Positions 9,493 through 19,541 of a DNA stretch of 31,563 nt are shown here, in pieces (position 1 is the first letter of the stretch; each line of letters opens with the position of its first letter). A program made the position numbers and the translations under genes. The stretch lies in contig BFEA01000294.1 of the NCBI GenBank assembly GCA_003427395.1, positions 991,927 through 1,023,489 on the forward strand, written 5' to 3'. The DNA comes from Chara braunii. Taxonomy: Eukaryota > Streptophyta > Charophyceae > Charales > Characeae. Under the pieces are notes generated by a model that had not been told where the DNA came from, ran no database searches, and worked only from the letters and a program-made list of their open reading frames with translations.

Positions 9493-10734
9493 GTAAGGAC
9501 CAAGCCACATAGGCTCCAACCTTTTAGTCCATTGTGTCTCAAGAGAACTGTCGAACAGAAGGACAACATCTCCAACTTTCAGTTTTTCTTTTCTTATATA
9601 TTTTTTCTTGTTTTACTTCTCTTGATCTAATAATCTGCTGGATGTCATTCTCTCTGCAACATCCATCACTGCCTCATCAACTTCTGATATTTGTCTCATT
9701 CTGATATGAAGGAGCTCTGAAATAGAATAGTCTCTGTAACTTTCTTGACTTGACCATGTCTTGACAATGTTCTCAATAAGTAATGTAGCATATCGGCCAT
9801 ACTACAGAGTGAATGGAGCATAGTCAGTGGTTCTCTTGACTGTTATATTGTTAACATATACAGCGGCTCTTAATACTTTTGGCCAGTTGCTGAGGTTTCC
9901 TTCACACCACTTGGTCAAAGAGTCTTTCAAAGTTCTATGACCTCTTTTAACAGGTGCATTCGCTTGAGGATGGTAAGTAGTCACGTACCGAATTCTGACA
10001 CCCAATCTAAAAGTGGTTCTTCTGACAATCTCATTTCTGAATTCTGATCCTCTGTCTGAGACAAATTCTCTAATAAAAGGATATCTGAGATAAACTTCTT
10101 CTATCCAGTCAGCCACTTGCTCGGCAGTCTTCCTTTTAAGAGTATTTGCCTCAACATATCCAGAGAAGTTATCTCTCATGTTCAATATATATCTCATTCC
10201 GCCCTTCCTTAGAGGCATGGTGATGAGATCTAAATGAACTCTGTTACCTGGCTCTACCAAAATAGCAGGAAATAAAGGTTCGATCATTCTCGTAGTATAC
10301 CTCTTCTGACATAACACACATGATTTACAAAACCTTAAAATCATGTCTCTCATGCCAGACCAAAAATAGAGTTTGACACTCTTAGAGTAGGTAGCCTCAG
10401 CAGCCCTGTGGCCACCAACAACCCCTTCATGTAGAGCAGCAATTATCTCTAATTGTCTCCCCTTACCGCAGACCACTCTTAGTGGTAGTAGCCCTCCCTT
10501 ACCATCCACAAAGAGATGACCACTTTTTAATCTGAACTTCTTCCTTAAATTTTTACAGTAATATTCCTTTAACTGTTCTTTTTTCATCTTCTTACCAATC
10601 TCTTGATAATTTTCATCATACTCTTCAGAAATGAAAAATATATCTCCCCTTTTTTTTTCTCCTTCTTCTTCTTCCTTTGAACCAGAGCTTTCCCCGATTT
10701 CATGAGCAGCCACTGCTGCATTAACTTTAGCATA
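9490..10734 (-). pseudogene. Integrase of element C (catalytic Glu replaced by Lys, truncated)
   Basis: The open part is 9802-10713. A lysine/glutamate-rich N-terminal extension precedes a zinc-binding domain with His in LHEGVVGGHRAAE (about 10431 and 10410) and Cys in FCKSCVLCQKR (about 10310-10330). The core shows Asp in VHLDLITMP (about 10230) and Asp in VSDRGSEFRN (about 10056). At the third catalytic position the sequence is NAPVKRGHRTLKD, with AAA (Lys) at 9946-9948 where DDE integrases have Glu. A TAG at 9802-9804 interrupts it, then coding resumes in frame through a second stop to a GPY motif (EPMWLGPYRI) that ends at the junction with element B near 9490. It is fused upstream to RNase H through a single TGA at 10735-10737. 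Confidence 0.87.
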
Positions 10735-11340
10735 TCAATCATTTGGTTCATCCTCTTCTTCTTTCCCGAGAATCGATTCATAAACATAGGCATTAGGGAT
10801 CTCTCCCCAGTTGTCTCTTTCAGACCACAAACTCCACCTGTAATCCTCATCATCTTTCTCATTCAGCAAATTATCAACATAAGCAGATCCTTCAATCGTT
10901 CCGTTCATATTTTCTTCCTCTTCTTTTCTCCACTCAATACGGCTTAGGTCATCTACTCTGTTCTTCTCAGTGAGAATCTTTTTCAACTTAAAATAAAAAA
11001 TCCAGATGAAGGCAATCCACCTGCTGACTGTTGGATCTACTTGTTGGTGTTTCTTAATGACATCAATTACAGCAAATGCATCAGTCCTCAAGATGAATCT
11101 CTTCCCAAGTATGTAGTGCCTGAAGCACTTGAGGCTATGGATGATTGTCAGTAGCTCTTTTCTGAATTGGGTATAACCTCTTTCTGTAGAATTGAGAGTC
11201 CTGCTCTCAAATCTCAGAGACCTCTCTTTCTCATATTCATCTTTCTGAATGAGCACACCACCCAGAGCAACTGGTCCTCCATCGGCCTCAATGATGAAGG
11301 GTCTTGCCTCTGCATAATCATAAAATGACACTCCCAGCAC
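10735..11340 (-). pseudogene. RNase H of element C
   Basis: Catalytic positions are visible: Asp in FIIEADGGPVALGGVL (about 11283), Glu in FRKELLTIIHSLKCFRHYI (about 11157) and Asp in LRTDAFAVIDVI (about 11082), with RVDDLSR near the end. About 60 acidic residues follow before TGA at 10735-10737, a spacer before the integrase. The preceding RT tail (11318-11548, SFLGVCGLWRIFIPHF) reads in another frame, so a frameshift lies near 11330. Confidence 0.85.
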
Positions 11341-12469
11341 GACACCACCATCTTTTTAGTTTTTCTTGCAGAGTTTCTGCAACAGCTTGTCTTTTATCAT
11401 TCCATGCCAAATTTGTCCTTTGCCTCACCATCTCCCTCAGAGGTTCTGCAAGGGTAGCAAAATGAGGAATGAAAATCCTCCACAATCCACAGACACCCAA
11501 AAAACTTCTGAGGTCTGTCACTCTCTTGAGTGGCAGAGGCCAGTTCAAGATCTTGTCTATCTTCTTGGGGTTAGGACTCCTACCTTTAAGTTATATTTTT
11601 GAAGTCTCTAGGACCATCTTTACTCCTTCAGCATATTCCCAAACAAACTTTCTGACTCCACCCGCGACCAAAGTCTCATCCTTTACCAGGAGTCCTTTTA
11701 CAGGATTGTCATCAATATAACGTTTGATTATTTCATGAGAAATATCTTGCATGACTTGAATCATATCCGTGTGAGCCACCGTCACACCATTGGTCCAACT
11801 CTGAGGTACCACGCATATTTGAATGAACCTTTTTCGCGTGTGCATGACAGTCATTGACCGGTTAGTGGGATCAATGAGAAACTGATCATAGCTAAAATAC
11901 AAATCAACTAGAGAATAGATGCATCGACCAACAAAAGATTCAGAGAGGAGATCAACATTAAGAAGATTACCTGCATCACGTACCGTCACAGAGTTGAGCT
12001 TCTGAAGATTCTGTAACCATTTCAATCCACCCCCTGGTTTCCAAAAGCAAAATCAGTGGTTAGCATACGGTCCATCAGGAGGTTCAACAACATTAGATGC
12101 AATCTTCTTGTCAAGATATTTTACCTCTGCTTCTTCTTTCAGGGCATACTTGGTCGGCCTATCATTCTATGGAACATGATCAACTGTCCAGATTTTAGCC
12201 ATCTTGATCATATCCACGTCCAACCGCCCTCTCTCTTCATCATTAAAGGAGAATGCACCAGAGAACTTCTGACACATTTTGAAGATATATTCTTTCTCTT
12301 TAGGCAGAATAAACTGATCCGAGTCAATCTTCATTGTGTCAAATCTTTCTTTGGTGACCCTATTCCCTATTCTTGCGGATTCTCTTAATGTTTTTAAAAT
12401 CTCCCTCTCCTTTTTCAATGCTACATCATAATCCTTTTTTATTAGGATTGTCACCGGGTTTTTCTTCAC
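11341..12469 (-). pseudogene. Reverse transcriptase of element C (YIDD type)
   Basis: The N-terminal part (12167-12469) carries FSGAFSFNDEERGRLD, a motif preceding RT in this lineage. Reading then passes a short broken stretch (12026-12166, including WNDRPTKYALKEE) into the polymerase core at 11591-12025: KWLQNLQKLNSVTVRD, YSLVDLYFSYDQF with the first catalytic Asp at about 11905, the variant QSWTNG in place of the usual PFGL loop, and YIDDNPVKG with the catalytic YIDD at about 11708-11719. The connection (VTDLRSFLGVCGLWR) is at 11400-11548. Stops and frame changes separate these pieces. The WTNG and IDD-x-PVKG signatures set it apart from element A. Confidence 0.85.
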
Positions 12470-12810
12470 CCCCTTGGGCTTGTATTTTCTTTTTGACCCA
12501 GTGACTATTTTTCTAAAAACGGATGAGTCGATGTAAATTTTAGTTTCATCTTTCCTCCCTTAGCAGTCCCTACAACTTTTTTAAAGGCTTAAATTTGTCC
12601 ATCTTCATCGTTGAGATTACCAAGGGCCTTTATCATTTTCGAAACTTGATTAATATCCACCGAAATTTTTTGTTTTGCTTTTTTTTTTTCTTCTTCTTAG
12701 TCTCTTAATCCTTTCAGTAGACTCTTCTCTTCTGATCGATGCTTGAAATCATTTTTAGTGCAGACCATAAAGGTCTGTTCCAGAGAAGTCTCAGGATCTT
12801 GTAGGCCGAT
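12470..12810 (-). other. Broken linker between protease and RT of element C
   Basis: No continuous frame is open. Short lysine-rich pieces (SKRKYKPKGVKKNP near 12465) join to the RT N-terminal part. An A-rich tract on the minus strand near 12680-12692 may cause frameshifts. I see no other feature. Confidence 0.5.
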
Positions 12811-13200
12811 CTAGGATGACCCCTCCTGACTGAAAAATTGGACCGCCTCCATTTTATGGAAGAATGGAGTTTCCAAGATACAGTCATAGTCTAGTTCCGG
12901 CATTACAAAACCCAGTAATTCCACTGTCATGGTTCCGACTCTGATAGACAGATTATCAATAAATTCTGCCACAAACAGTTCTCCTGCAATATTACTAAGT
13001 ATATTCTGCGCAGGTCTGTCAATAGATAAATCACAAACCTCCATTGTTCTTCGAGAAAGGAGTATCATCTCTGCCCCTCTAAGGTTCGAATCTTCACTTT
13101 ATTAATATAAATGGTCAGGTGTCCATATCCCATGGTTGCGAATCTGATCTTGCAACCTGGCAGCGACCTGTTCACTTGGCTATGAAAAACTGATCTCAGA
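12811..13200 (-). pseudogene. Protease-like region of element C
   Basis: The open stretch 12811-13068 contains SRRTMEVCDLSID and then VMPELDYDCILETPFFHKM, which fits the C-terminal strand of a retropepsin (usual form ILG-x-P-(F/W)). The upstream strand (GHLTIYINKVKI, about 13090-13130) reads in a different frame. At the place where the catalytic DSG/DTG should be, I read RGAE, so the active-site Asp is not visible. Position between gag and RT supports the call; motif support alone is moderate. Confidence 0.6.
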
Positions 13201-13253
13201 TAATTAATTTTTAATTTCTTATTCTCAATCAACTTCTTCAGTTCTTCTCTTAA

Positions 13254-14963
13254 TTAGGGGAGTAGAGTCATTGCTTTCTTGCAGGACAGAGTCACTTCTG
13301 TCTCTTCCAGCATTTTAGTAATTACATCAGAAATCATTGTCCCGTCTTCCAAATCACTCTTGAGAATAAATTTTCTCTTCCTTCCTTGCTCGTTCTTTCT
13401 ATGGGGGAGTTCTGGTTCTGGGCCGTCAAGAATATTAATTAGTGACTCCTCATCCTTCCTTCTTTTCTTTTCCTCTATCATTTGAGGCGTCATGCGCGCT
13501 TGAAGGTTTCTCACTTCACCAAGCGTGACACTGGGTTCCATGACGAGCTCTAGAGGTAAATCACCATCAAATGATATCATGTTTGCCAGAAAACGAACCA
13601 TTTCATTGGAAGGAGATTATACTGATTCATCAGGATTCTAAGAAGTAGGATTCTCTTTCAATGGAGGCTCACTTGTAGAAGCCTCGTCAGACACACACTC
13701 TGTCAATGTTAACGACTGCAGGGACAACTGAATTGTGGTATGAGGGTCACTTGTTTTCTGTACTAGTTCATTAGGCAACACATCAATGAGAAAGTGAACA
13801 TTCACATTAACCTTTCTCTTCTTCTTCGTTTTCATCTTTTCATCGTGTTTAAGAGTAAAAAGTGTCATACCTCCTGGATGCCTGGGGTTCAACTTGTTCC
13901 ATGAACAATCACAAACATGGCCCATTGCATCCTTCTTTGCCACCCCACTCCTTACATCCTCCTCAAGAGGTCTGCAATAGGTGGTAGTGTGAACCCCTTC
14001 ACCACAATAGTAGCAGACAAAATTCTTCTTAGGACGATCATCATACTTCCTTCTTTTTTTTATTTCCTCTGTCACCATTATTTTCATTTTTTTTTTATCT
14101 AGAATGATCTCCCTTCTTACCATAGCCTTCATCATCATCATCATCATCGTCCTCTTCACTCTCAACTTTCTTCTTTCCTCTGTCATCCACAGCATGGTTT
14201 GCAGGTTTTGCGGGCATAAAGTTAGTCATTACTTTTTTAATAATATTTTCAACACACTCAGATTGTTTCCGCGGTTCATACCATTCTCAGTCTCTCAGTC
14301 AATGGTCAAAGTGTTGATCTGATCTAGTGACCATTTCTTATGAGAAACTGTAGGCAGAGTTCTTACAATTGCAACTATTACATCCCATCTGAGAGGATAG
14401 TGCTGAGCTTAATGGAGAACTGCATACCTTTCGGTGTCAGTAAAATTCGTCAAAAATATATGGCATCTCTGAGCTTCGTGCAAATATGGAATTATTCTTG
14501 TTGTTCGGATGAAGGTCTGAAGAAAAACATTGAAAGTGTCATACTTAGCTCTTCTGATGTTGAGTAAATCCTTAGTGGTAATTGGAACTGAATCCTTCTC
14601 AAATTCCTTTTTAATTCTCTCTTTGACCTCTTTTCAAGTAGTGACACCTTTCATTAGTTCCTAAACAGTCAATCTTGAGTCAGTATCACAGTAAGATAGG
14701 AGGTGCTTAAGCCGTTGCTTATCTGTCCAGCCATAACTGAGTCTAAATAGTTCATACTCGTCCAAGAAATCGTTTACTTGAGGTCCTCTGAAACAGGGAA
14801 TTCTCTCGTTTGGCCTCTTTGCCCTTGGAATGTCTGACGCCCCTTTGATTGTGTCGATTCTCTCGACTAATTCCCGTATAACCCCAACCAAGGCCTCTTC
14901 ATTGGTCCCTGCAAATGAACTCGGTCTCCATCGTCCTGCCATTTTGACCATAGATTTTTCCAA
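13254..14963 (-). pseudogene. gag: gag of element C with intact zinc knuckle
   Basis: The start of the recognisable region (14661-14963) contains AGRWRPSSFAGTNEEALVG and the capsid-like IPCFRGPQVNDFLDEYELF and WTDKQRLKHLLSYCD. Reading continues past stops (for example the one at 14661-14663) with further gag-like sequence to about 14230. A methionine/lysine-rich patch is then followed by the zinc knuckle CYYCGEGVHTTTYC (13974-14015), which fits CX2CX4HX4C exactly and would bind element RNA. The downstream 13254-13601 stretch (SVTLGEVRNLQARMTPQMIEEKK) probably belongs to the gag-protease linker. The reading frame is interrupted repeatedly. Confidence 0.8.
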
Positions 14964-15093
14964 ATACTTTCTTCTCCCTTTTTGTCACTCTTGTCCGTTT
15001 TTTCCTTGTTCTTCAATCTCTCACTCTTCTCGCAAGGGATATAGACTCATTTCTCTCTTCTCTTGTTTGCTCTACCCCTTGATAATTTTGTAC

Positions 15094-15645
15094 TTAAAGA
15101 GTATGTGCAATGATAGACTGGGTAGTAATAAAAGGTAAAGCAATCCTTCTCGGCCTTCCGATGTAATCTTCAATCAACTCTCTTTCATCATCCCTACCCA
15201 GTCTTCTATTATACCCCTTTATAGTACCCCGAATCATAAAATATCGAGTCAAGTCTATAATCTCATAATCAAATTGCATCGCTTACAACCCGTTGTTGAT
15301 CCTTCTTGCAAGAGAGACTCATTCTCGATAAGTGTGGTATGATACTCTTTCAATAGTTCTCACTTTCATCACCTTTAATAAATAGTTTATCTCAGTCTGA
15401 TCAGTAACAATTCTCAGGGCAGAATCTCCCATTCGATCAAAGAAAGGCTGCAGGAACTCAAGCTCATCCAGGGTAGAAAGATTCCTGTCAGAGATTCGAA
15501 GAGTCCCTTCTACCTTGATTATTTCATCTTCCAACACAACACCTAGTGTCAACTGTTCAGTCAAGGCATTGCTAAACATCATAAGCAATATCTGAAAGGT
15601 AGATCTCAGGTTGAACATAATCAGGGATTTCGAATCTTTGTTCAA
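15094..15645 (-). pseudogene. C-terminal part of the pre-gag open region of element C, unknown
   Basis: Two open pieces (15319-15645, 108 residues; 15094-15279, 61 residues) have coding-like composition. The first includes LTLGVVLEDEIIKVEGTLRIS and EFLQPFFDRMGDSALRIVTDQTEIN. The second includes FMIRGTIKGYNRRLGRDD and IGRPRRIALPF. They overlap or follow module A in different frames, so they may be the C-terminal end of one long pre-gag protein. I recognise no family. The 130 bases between here and gag are a pyrimidine-rich (plus strand) spacer without an open frame. Confidence 0.45.
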
Positions 15646-15659
15646 AGGTACTCAGATGC

Positions 15660-16144
15660 AGGGATTTTATCATCACAGTGGAGTCTTTCTCCCTTGCTCT
15701 ACCGATCTCAGCAATAACTTTCAGCAGAGGCATCCAATCTCTCCTGTCTTTAAATCCTTTAGCAATTGAGAACTCGGGGAGCCTTTCGAATTCCCTTACC
15801 CCCAGTGCCCAAGTTACTTTTCTTTTTAGCTTCTCTAGCCACTCTTTTGTCCGCTCAAGGCTGACATACGCCCCATTTAAATATTTCAAGTAGTCAACGT
15901 CCTCCTCCAGATTGTTAGAGGAATAAACCCTCACATCCAAATTGTCAGAGTTCAGAAACTTATCTACTGGAATATGAATTACTATATGTCCTTCCCCACA
16001 AATCTCATGCCTCAAAATTACAAAGGGATTATCATGTCCTATCACCTCATAAAGTTTGCCCCTCGCAATAGTTATCCTAGCTACTGAGAGTATTCTTCTT
16101 AGGCTTTCTTCACTTTCCATGCAAATTTTATCATGGCATACCAA
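15660..16144 (-). pseudogene. Module A: divergent copy of the tandem FPY/DIRIY/DNW module
   Basis: This open frame (to 15572) has ESEESLRRILSVARI, then LDVRVYSSNNLEEDVDYLKYL, a charged helix ERTKEWLEKLKRK, PEFSIAKGFKDRRDWMP and LLKVIAEIGRA. Laid against module B, LDVRVYSSN matches YDIRIYVPK, the helix matches EEKRRLERE, and RRDWMPLLKVIAEIGRA matches PRDNWYAMIKFAWKVKKA, all with similar spacing. The first 40-odd residues align poorly and contain an extra strand (EGHIVIHIPVDKF). Module B's end overlaps the start of A in another frame, so one frameshift separates them. Function unknown. Confidence 0.5.
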
Positions 16145-16503
16145 TTGTCTCTTGGGAATTTAAGTCCCTCAACAGGTGGAGATGGTATCCCAACAAAAGG
16201 TCTAACATAGGTACTAAAGGAAAAACTCCTTCCCTCTCGTTCTAATCTTCTTTTCTCTTCATACACAAGATCCGACGCTCGTTGCCAAAATTGTCTGCAT
16301 TCTTCAAATCTTTGTTTCGGCACATAAATCCGAATATCATATTCATCGAGATCAATAAAATAACAGGTAAGAACATACAGACTGTCCTGATCTCGCCCCA
16401 GTTTCTTTATGGCTTCATACCTCACGATGTCATAGGGGATCATGACTCTGCTCGTTATAGAATTAAGGGAATTTAACAGTTTATCTGATTCAACCTTACT
16501 CAA
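16099..16503 (-). pseudogene. Module B: best preserved copy of the tandem module
   Basis: The open frame covers one whole module of about 130 residues: an N-terminal helix (ESDKLLNSLNSI), MIPYDIVRYEAI, SLYVLTCYFIDLDEYDIRIYVPK, FWQRASDLVYEEKRRLERE, FVGIPSPPVEGLKF and PRDNWYAMIKFAWKVKKA. No ATG begins it (the frame enters through TTG), and reading upstream continues in a stop-rich frame from module C, which suggests it is an internal part of a longer protein. No signal peptide, membrane segment or zinc site is visible. I do not recognise the family. It could be a structural or nucleic-acid-binding accessory protein of the element, but nothing shows this directly. Confidence 0.55.
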
Positions 16504-16565
16504 CCCTTCATAATCTCTTATCAGTCTAAGTCAAGGTTTCTCTCTTAAGGGTACATAACGTCGAC

Positions 16566-17009
16566 TCATCTGACTCTTTGGTTTTGTTTCACCTTCAAAG
16601 CAAACTCAATCATTGCAGACCAATTATCTTTTAACAAATTTATATCGGGCAAGGGAGGAGCTGAAAATCCCTCAAAGACAGTAAATCGAGAAGATCTAGT
16701 GAAGTTCTTATTTTCCCTCTCAAATCTTTTTTTCTCTTTCAGTACCACTTCTTCAGCAAATCTTCAGCATCTCTCATACACCGCTTTCGTACTTCCCTAG
16801 TTTGGGACATAAATTTTCACATCATACACGTTTTGTTCTGTGAAGTAGAATGTTAGTATGTATAATCGTTCCTGCTCCCATCCGCTCTCGACCATCTCAT
16901 ACCCGACAGCCTCATATGGAAACACCTCGTTCTTGCTTAGAGTACTTAGTGACTTTAGGAGACACTCGACTTTTTCTTGACTTGGGTCAGAACCTCTGTC
17001 AAATTTCAA
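16566..17009 (-). pseudogene. Module C: second copy of the tandem module
   Basis: Elements in order: VECLLKSLSTL, NEVFPYEAVGYEMVE, RLYILTFYFTEQNVYDVKIYVPN, VVLKEKKRFERENKNF, FEGFSAPPLPDINLL and KDNWSAMIEFALKVKQ. Apart from a TAG at 16797-16799 and a TGA at about 16755 it stays in one frame. The TGA aligns with the Trp of FWQRA in module B. The match to B is clear over the whole length, so B and C are duplicates. No ATG at the start, as for B. Confidence 0.55.
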
Positions 17010-17069
17010 CCTTCTCTACCTAATTTCTTCTGCAGAAGTCTCTTTAGTTCTCATGGCCACCAGTTTTTT

Positions 17070-17449
17070 TCTCTTATGTCAGTACCATGCTGATAATTGA
17101 CAACCAGTTAGTCCCATCACAATAGCTGTTAGGTATAGGAGGGATTGAAACAGTTTACTGGCATCACACCCCATTCCACTTTCTTCTTTTCCTTGATCAT
17201 ATTTGCCTTCTCATCATAGATAAATTGAGTTACAATCTCTCATAGTCAATTAAAGTTTTCACCATCGTTGTTGTCCCCTTCTGTGACGTATGGACGGATA
17301 TCATAGATATCTCCCTCCAAGAAGTGAGTCAGCACTACGCAGATGGTTGTGTCACGGGAGTGATAGCCCCAACAACCCTCATATCGGTAAGGAAATATCC
17401 CACTGGAGGTAAGTTTGAGTAACTCTTTCAGTGCACTGTCGACTAGCAT
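17070..17449 (-). pseudogene. Module D: first copy after the primer site, with ATG start
   Basis: It begins with an ATG at 17447-17449, about 310 bases after the primer binding site, and is the plausible N-terminus of the pre-gag protein. It reads SALKELLKL, GIFPYRYEGCWG and CVVLTHFLEGDIYDIRPYV. After stops near 17240 it continues with FIYDEKANMIKEKKKVEWG and then, in another frame, IPPIPNSYCDGTNWLSII. Each block aligns with modules B and C in order. So this is a full module carrying stops and one frameshift. Confidence 0.5.
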
Positions 17450-17760
17450 TTGTTTTGATATGTCGCTCTCTTTCTTTCAATTCCTTCAATGTATTGGGGG
17501 GCAATAGAACATACCTGATATCAAACTCGATTCTCTTCAGTCAATAATATCAATCTCCTCTCCCGATCCAGTGTGGTACCTCACACAAGGAAAGATAGGG
17601 CTCAGTTAGCAAATTAGGTTTTTCAAGAGAATAACGACTCAATAAATGATCGGAAAACCAGTCTGAAAAATTTTGAAATCTTGAACAGTTTTCAAGGCCT
17701 AATCAAAGCTCAAAGTTGCTTGCTGACCCAGGCTCGTTCCGGACACGAAAATTTTCCATG

Positions 17761-17778
17761 TCCCCCACAACGGCGCCA
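17761..17778 (-). other. tRNA-Asp-like primer binding site of element C
   Basis: On the minus strand the bases read TGGCGCCGTTGTGGGGGA. This agrees at 16 of 18 positions with the tRNA-Asp primer site known from plant Athila-type elements (TGGCGCCGTTG then two different bases then GGGGA). It lies four bases after an LTR-like end ...GTGCGACA. It marks the start of minus-strand DNA synthesis and fixes the 5' end of the internal region. Confidence 0.8.
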
Positions 17779-17782
17779 TTTT

Positions 17783-18020
17783 TGTCGCACTTTTTTCATT
17801 CGACCTTCTTCAGGCGACCAGAAAGTCAACAGGTTGTCACGCACGGTTTTGTATATGATTGCAATAAATAAAATAAATTAAATAATGCAAATCCTTTCCT
17901 GTTGTGTGCGTCCGGCTTCAAGCGAGACCTTTCAATTACAGTCTTCGCCGGTCCCCGATCTTAAGAATCTTTTATTTTGATTCGGAACAGCAGAGAACCC
18001 TGAAAATGGTAATCATAAAA
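17783..18020 (-). mobile_element. End part of the 5' LTR of element C (upstream limit unknown)
   Basis: The LTR ends at 17783 (minus strand ...GTGCGACA, followed by AAAA and the primer site). Within it an AATAAA lies at 17971-17976 on the minus strand, about 190 bases before the LTR end, suiting an R-region polyadenylation signal. I found no matching TGT start upstream, and no second LTR is in the window, so the length is unknown. The 18020-18423 stretch holds no recognised gene and may be LTR U3. Confidence 0.6.
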
Positions 18021-18423
18021 CCGTGGAGTACTATGCATGCATCAACTATGTCAATCTGATTTTGATAACTGTGACATAATCATCCACAAAAGCAATCATC
18101 GAGCAAGAACAATGCAAGAAGCAAAATCGACTGACTTGAGCAATGATAGAGTCAAATGAATGAGGGAAGAATGAGAACTCATAATAGTCTCAGAAAGTAC
18201 ACATAGAAGAGAGCATGACCAACACCAATCAAGAGTCCTCACTCATCCCTCTGAACTTCATACTCAATCTCTCATTTTGTTGTCTGTCGTTTGGACTCCT
18301 TGCCATGTCTCCTTACTCTCTGAGGTTGTGGCCTCTGAATGTAATGCCACCTGAAGCCTGCTAGTTCCAAACACTTCCATCCAAGTCCCATGATACGAAA
18401 TCAACCATGGCACAAAACTCCTC

Positions 18424-18924
18424 TCATAGAGCGGGGAGATAGGGTTGAGAGAAAATACCCCTCCTGAGATGTGGGAACTCTGAGGGCTCTGTCACCGCCT
18501 CGTAATCGATCACCGCAGGGAAGATGTACCTTTTTGCTAGGTCTACAAGGTCACCCCAGTATGATCTGTCAGTGAAGTAGTAAGGAACCGGAAGCTTGGG
18601 ATAGTCAGTGAAAAGCTTAGGACCAAAGCTATAGACTAGCTTTGCGCCCATCTGAAGTTTCTCAAGTTTTCATTGCACGAACCCGGCCGCTGCGACCCGC
18701 ACTACATCAAAATGAGGATGTGTCTCTTTCCCCTTCTTCAGATATATCCGTAGATCCCTGACTGCACCCTCTGCGAATTCAGTGAGAGCGATGAACATTG
18801 ACAGATCTTCACGCCTGAAGCCATCAATCTGGACATACTTGTAGGGAAAACTCTCTTTGACAGCAATCAAATTGAGGTTGTCAAGGACCGACTGACCAAC
18901 TGTAATGAGGTTGATCTCTCTCAT
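18424..18924 (-). pseudogene. Module E: further copy of the module upstream of the primer site
   Basis: It begins with ATG at 18922-18924 and reads VLDNLNLIAVKESFPYKYV, MFIALTEFAEGAVRDLRIYLKKG and, after a TAG near 18670, PKLPVPYYFTDRSYWGDLV and DLAKRYI. These match the FPY, LT-(Y/H/E)F-x-E/D, DxRIY, PxPP and NW blocks of modules B-D in order and spacing. One stop separates the halves. It is on the same strand but lies upstream of the primer site, so it is either inside the LTR, part of an older copy, or part of a host gene that the element resembles. Function unknown. Confidence 0.5.
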
Positions 18925-18949
18925 GTATTTGGTAAGTAGCTACTCCCCC

Positions 18950-19290
18950 ATAAGAGAAAAAGAGACTGTGCTCGTTTGGTGAAAATCCGCTGCTTGAGTG
19001 CCTTTTGAATACTGTTCTGGATGCTGCTCTGAATGCCGTTCTCCAAATGCTGTTTTCTGAAAAATGTTTTTGAGTTGCTGTTCTAATTGTTGTTCTGATT
19101 GCTGTTTGAGAACCGACTGCTAAGATTGTCTGATTGGACTTTGATTGTATGTTTGTCCGAGTACTGCTGAGCAAAGTTTGCTTGAGGCCTGTCGGAGCTA
19201 AAAGTCGCCGCATAATGGTCGCTTAAAAACTGAGTGTCACTTGTTGTCCGCTCGCTGGCATTTGACATTTCTGGGATACTTATAGGATAT
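18950..19290 (-). other. Q/N/S-rich low-complexity tract
   Basis: On the minus strand, CAG/CAA/AAC-rich words repeat (for example SVLKQQSEQQLEQQLKN and, in another frame, SSRFSNSNQNNN). The open pieces 19083-19268 and 18881-19213 are in different frames. The composition resembles a disordered linker upstream of module E. It could be coding (a linker between the 153-residue frame and module E) or merely a degenerate CAG-like repeat. Confidence 0.4.
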
Positions 19291-19541
19291 TAATCGAACA
19301 ACTGATTATATTTTGTCTGATTGCTACCAGAATACTGTCTTATTATTTGTCTGGATATCAATCTGATTGATGACTGAATATTTGCCTGATTCATTGGGCC
19401 ACCGGATAGTGAACCCACGTGCCTTCGCATTAGAAAGAAACTGCAAACCCCTGCTGTTCGGGTGTTAATGGAGTTCGAAAAAATGATAGTTCGAGTACTC
19501 CTGAGCTCACATGAGCCTTTCCCTGGCCTGTTCCACTGTCT

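Larger units (their letters stand above)
9490..17783 (-). mobile_element. Ty3/Gypsy-type retrotransposon C (5'-LTR end to truncated integrase), AT-rich
   Basis: On the minus strand from 17783 downward come an LTR end, a tRNA-Asp-like primer site, about 2.8 kb encoding tandem unknown modules, gag with zinc knuckle, a protease-like segment, RT with YIDD, RNase H, and integrase truncated at about 9490. The gene order is that of Ty3/Gypsy. An extra coding region between primer site and gag recalls the architecture of plant Ogre/Tat elements, but RT and integrase look closer to a separate lineage with WTNG and YIDD motifs. Base composition is AT-rich and unlike element A. Stops and frameshifts occur in every domain and no 3' LTR is present. 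Confidence 0.85.
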
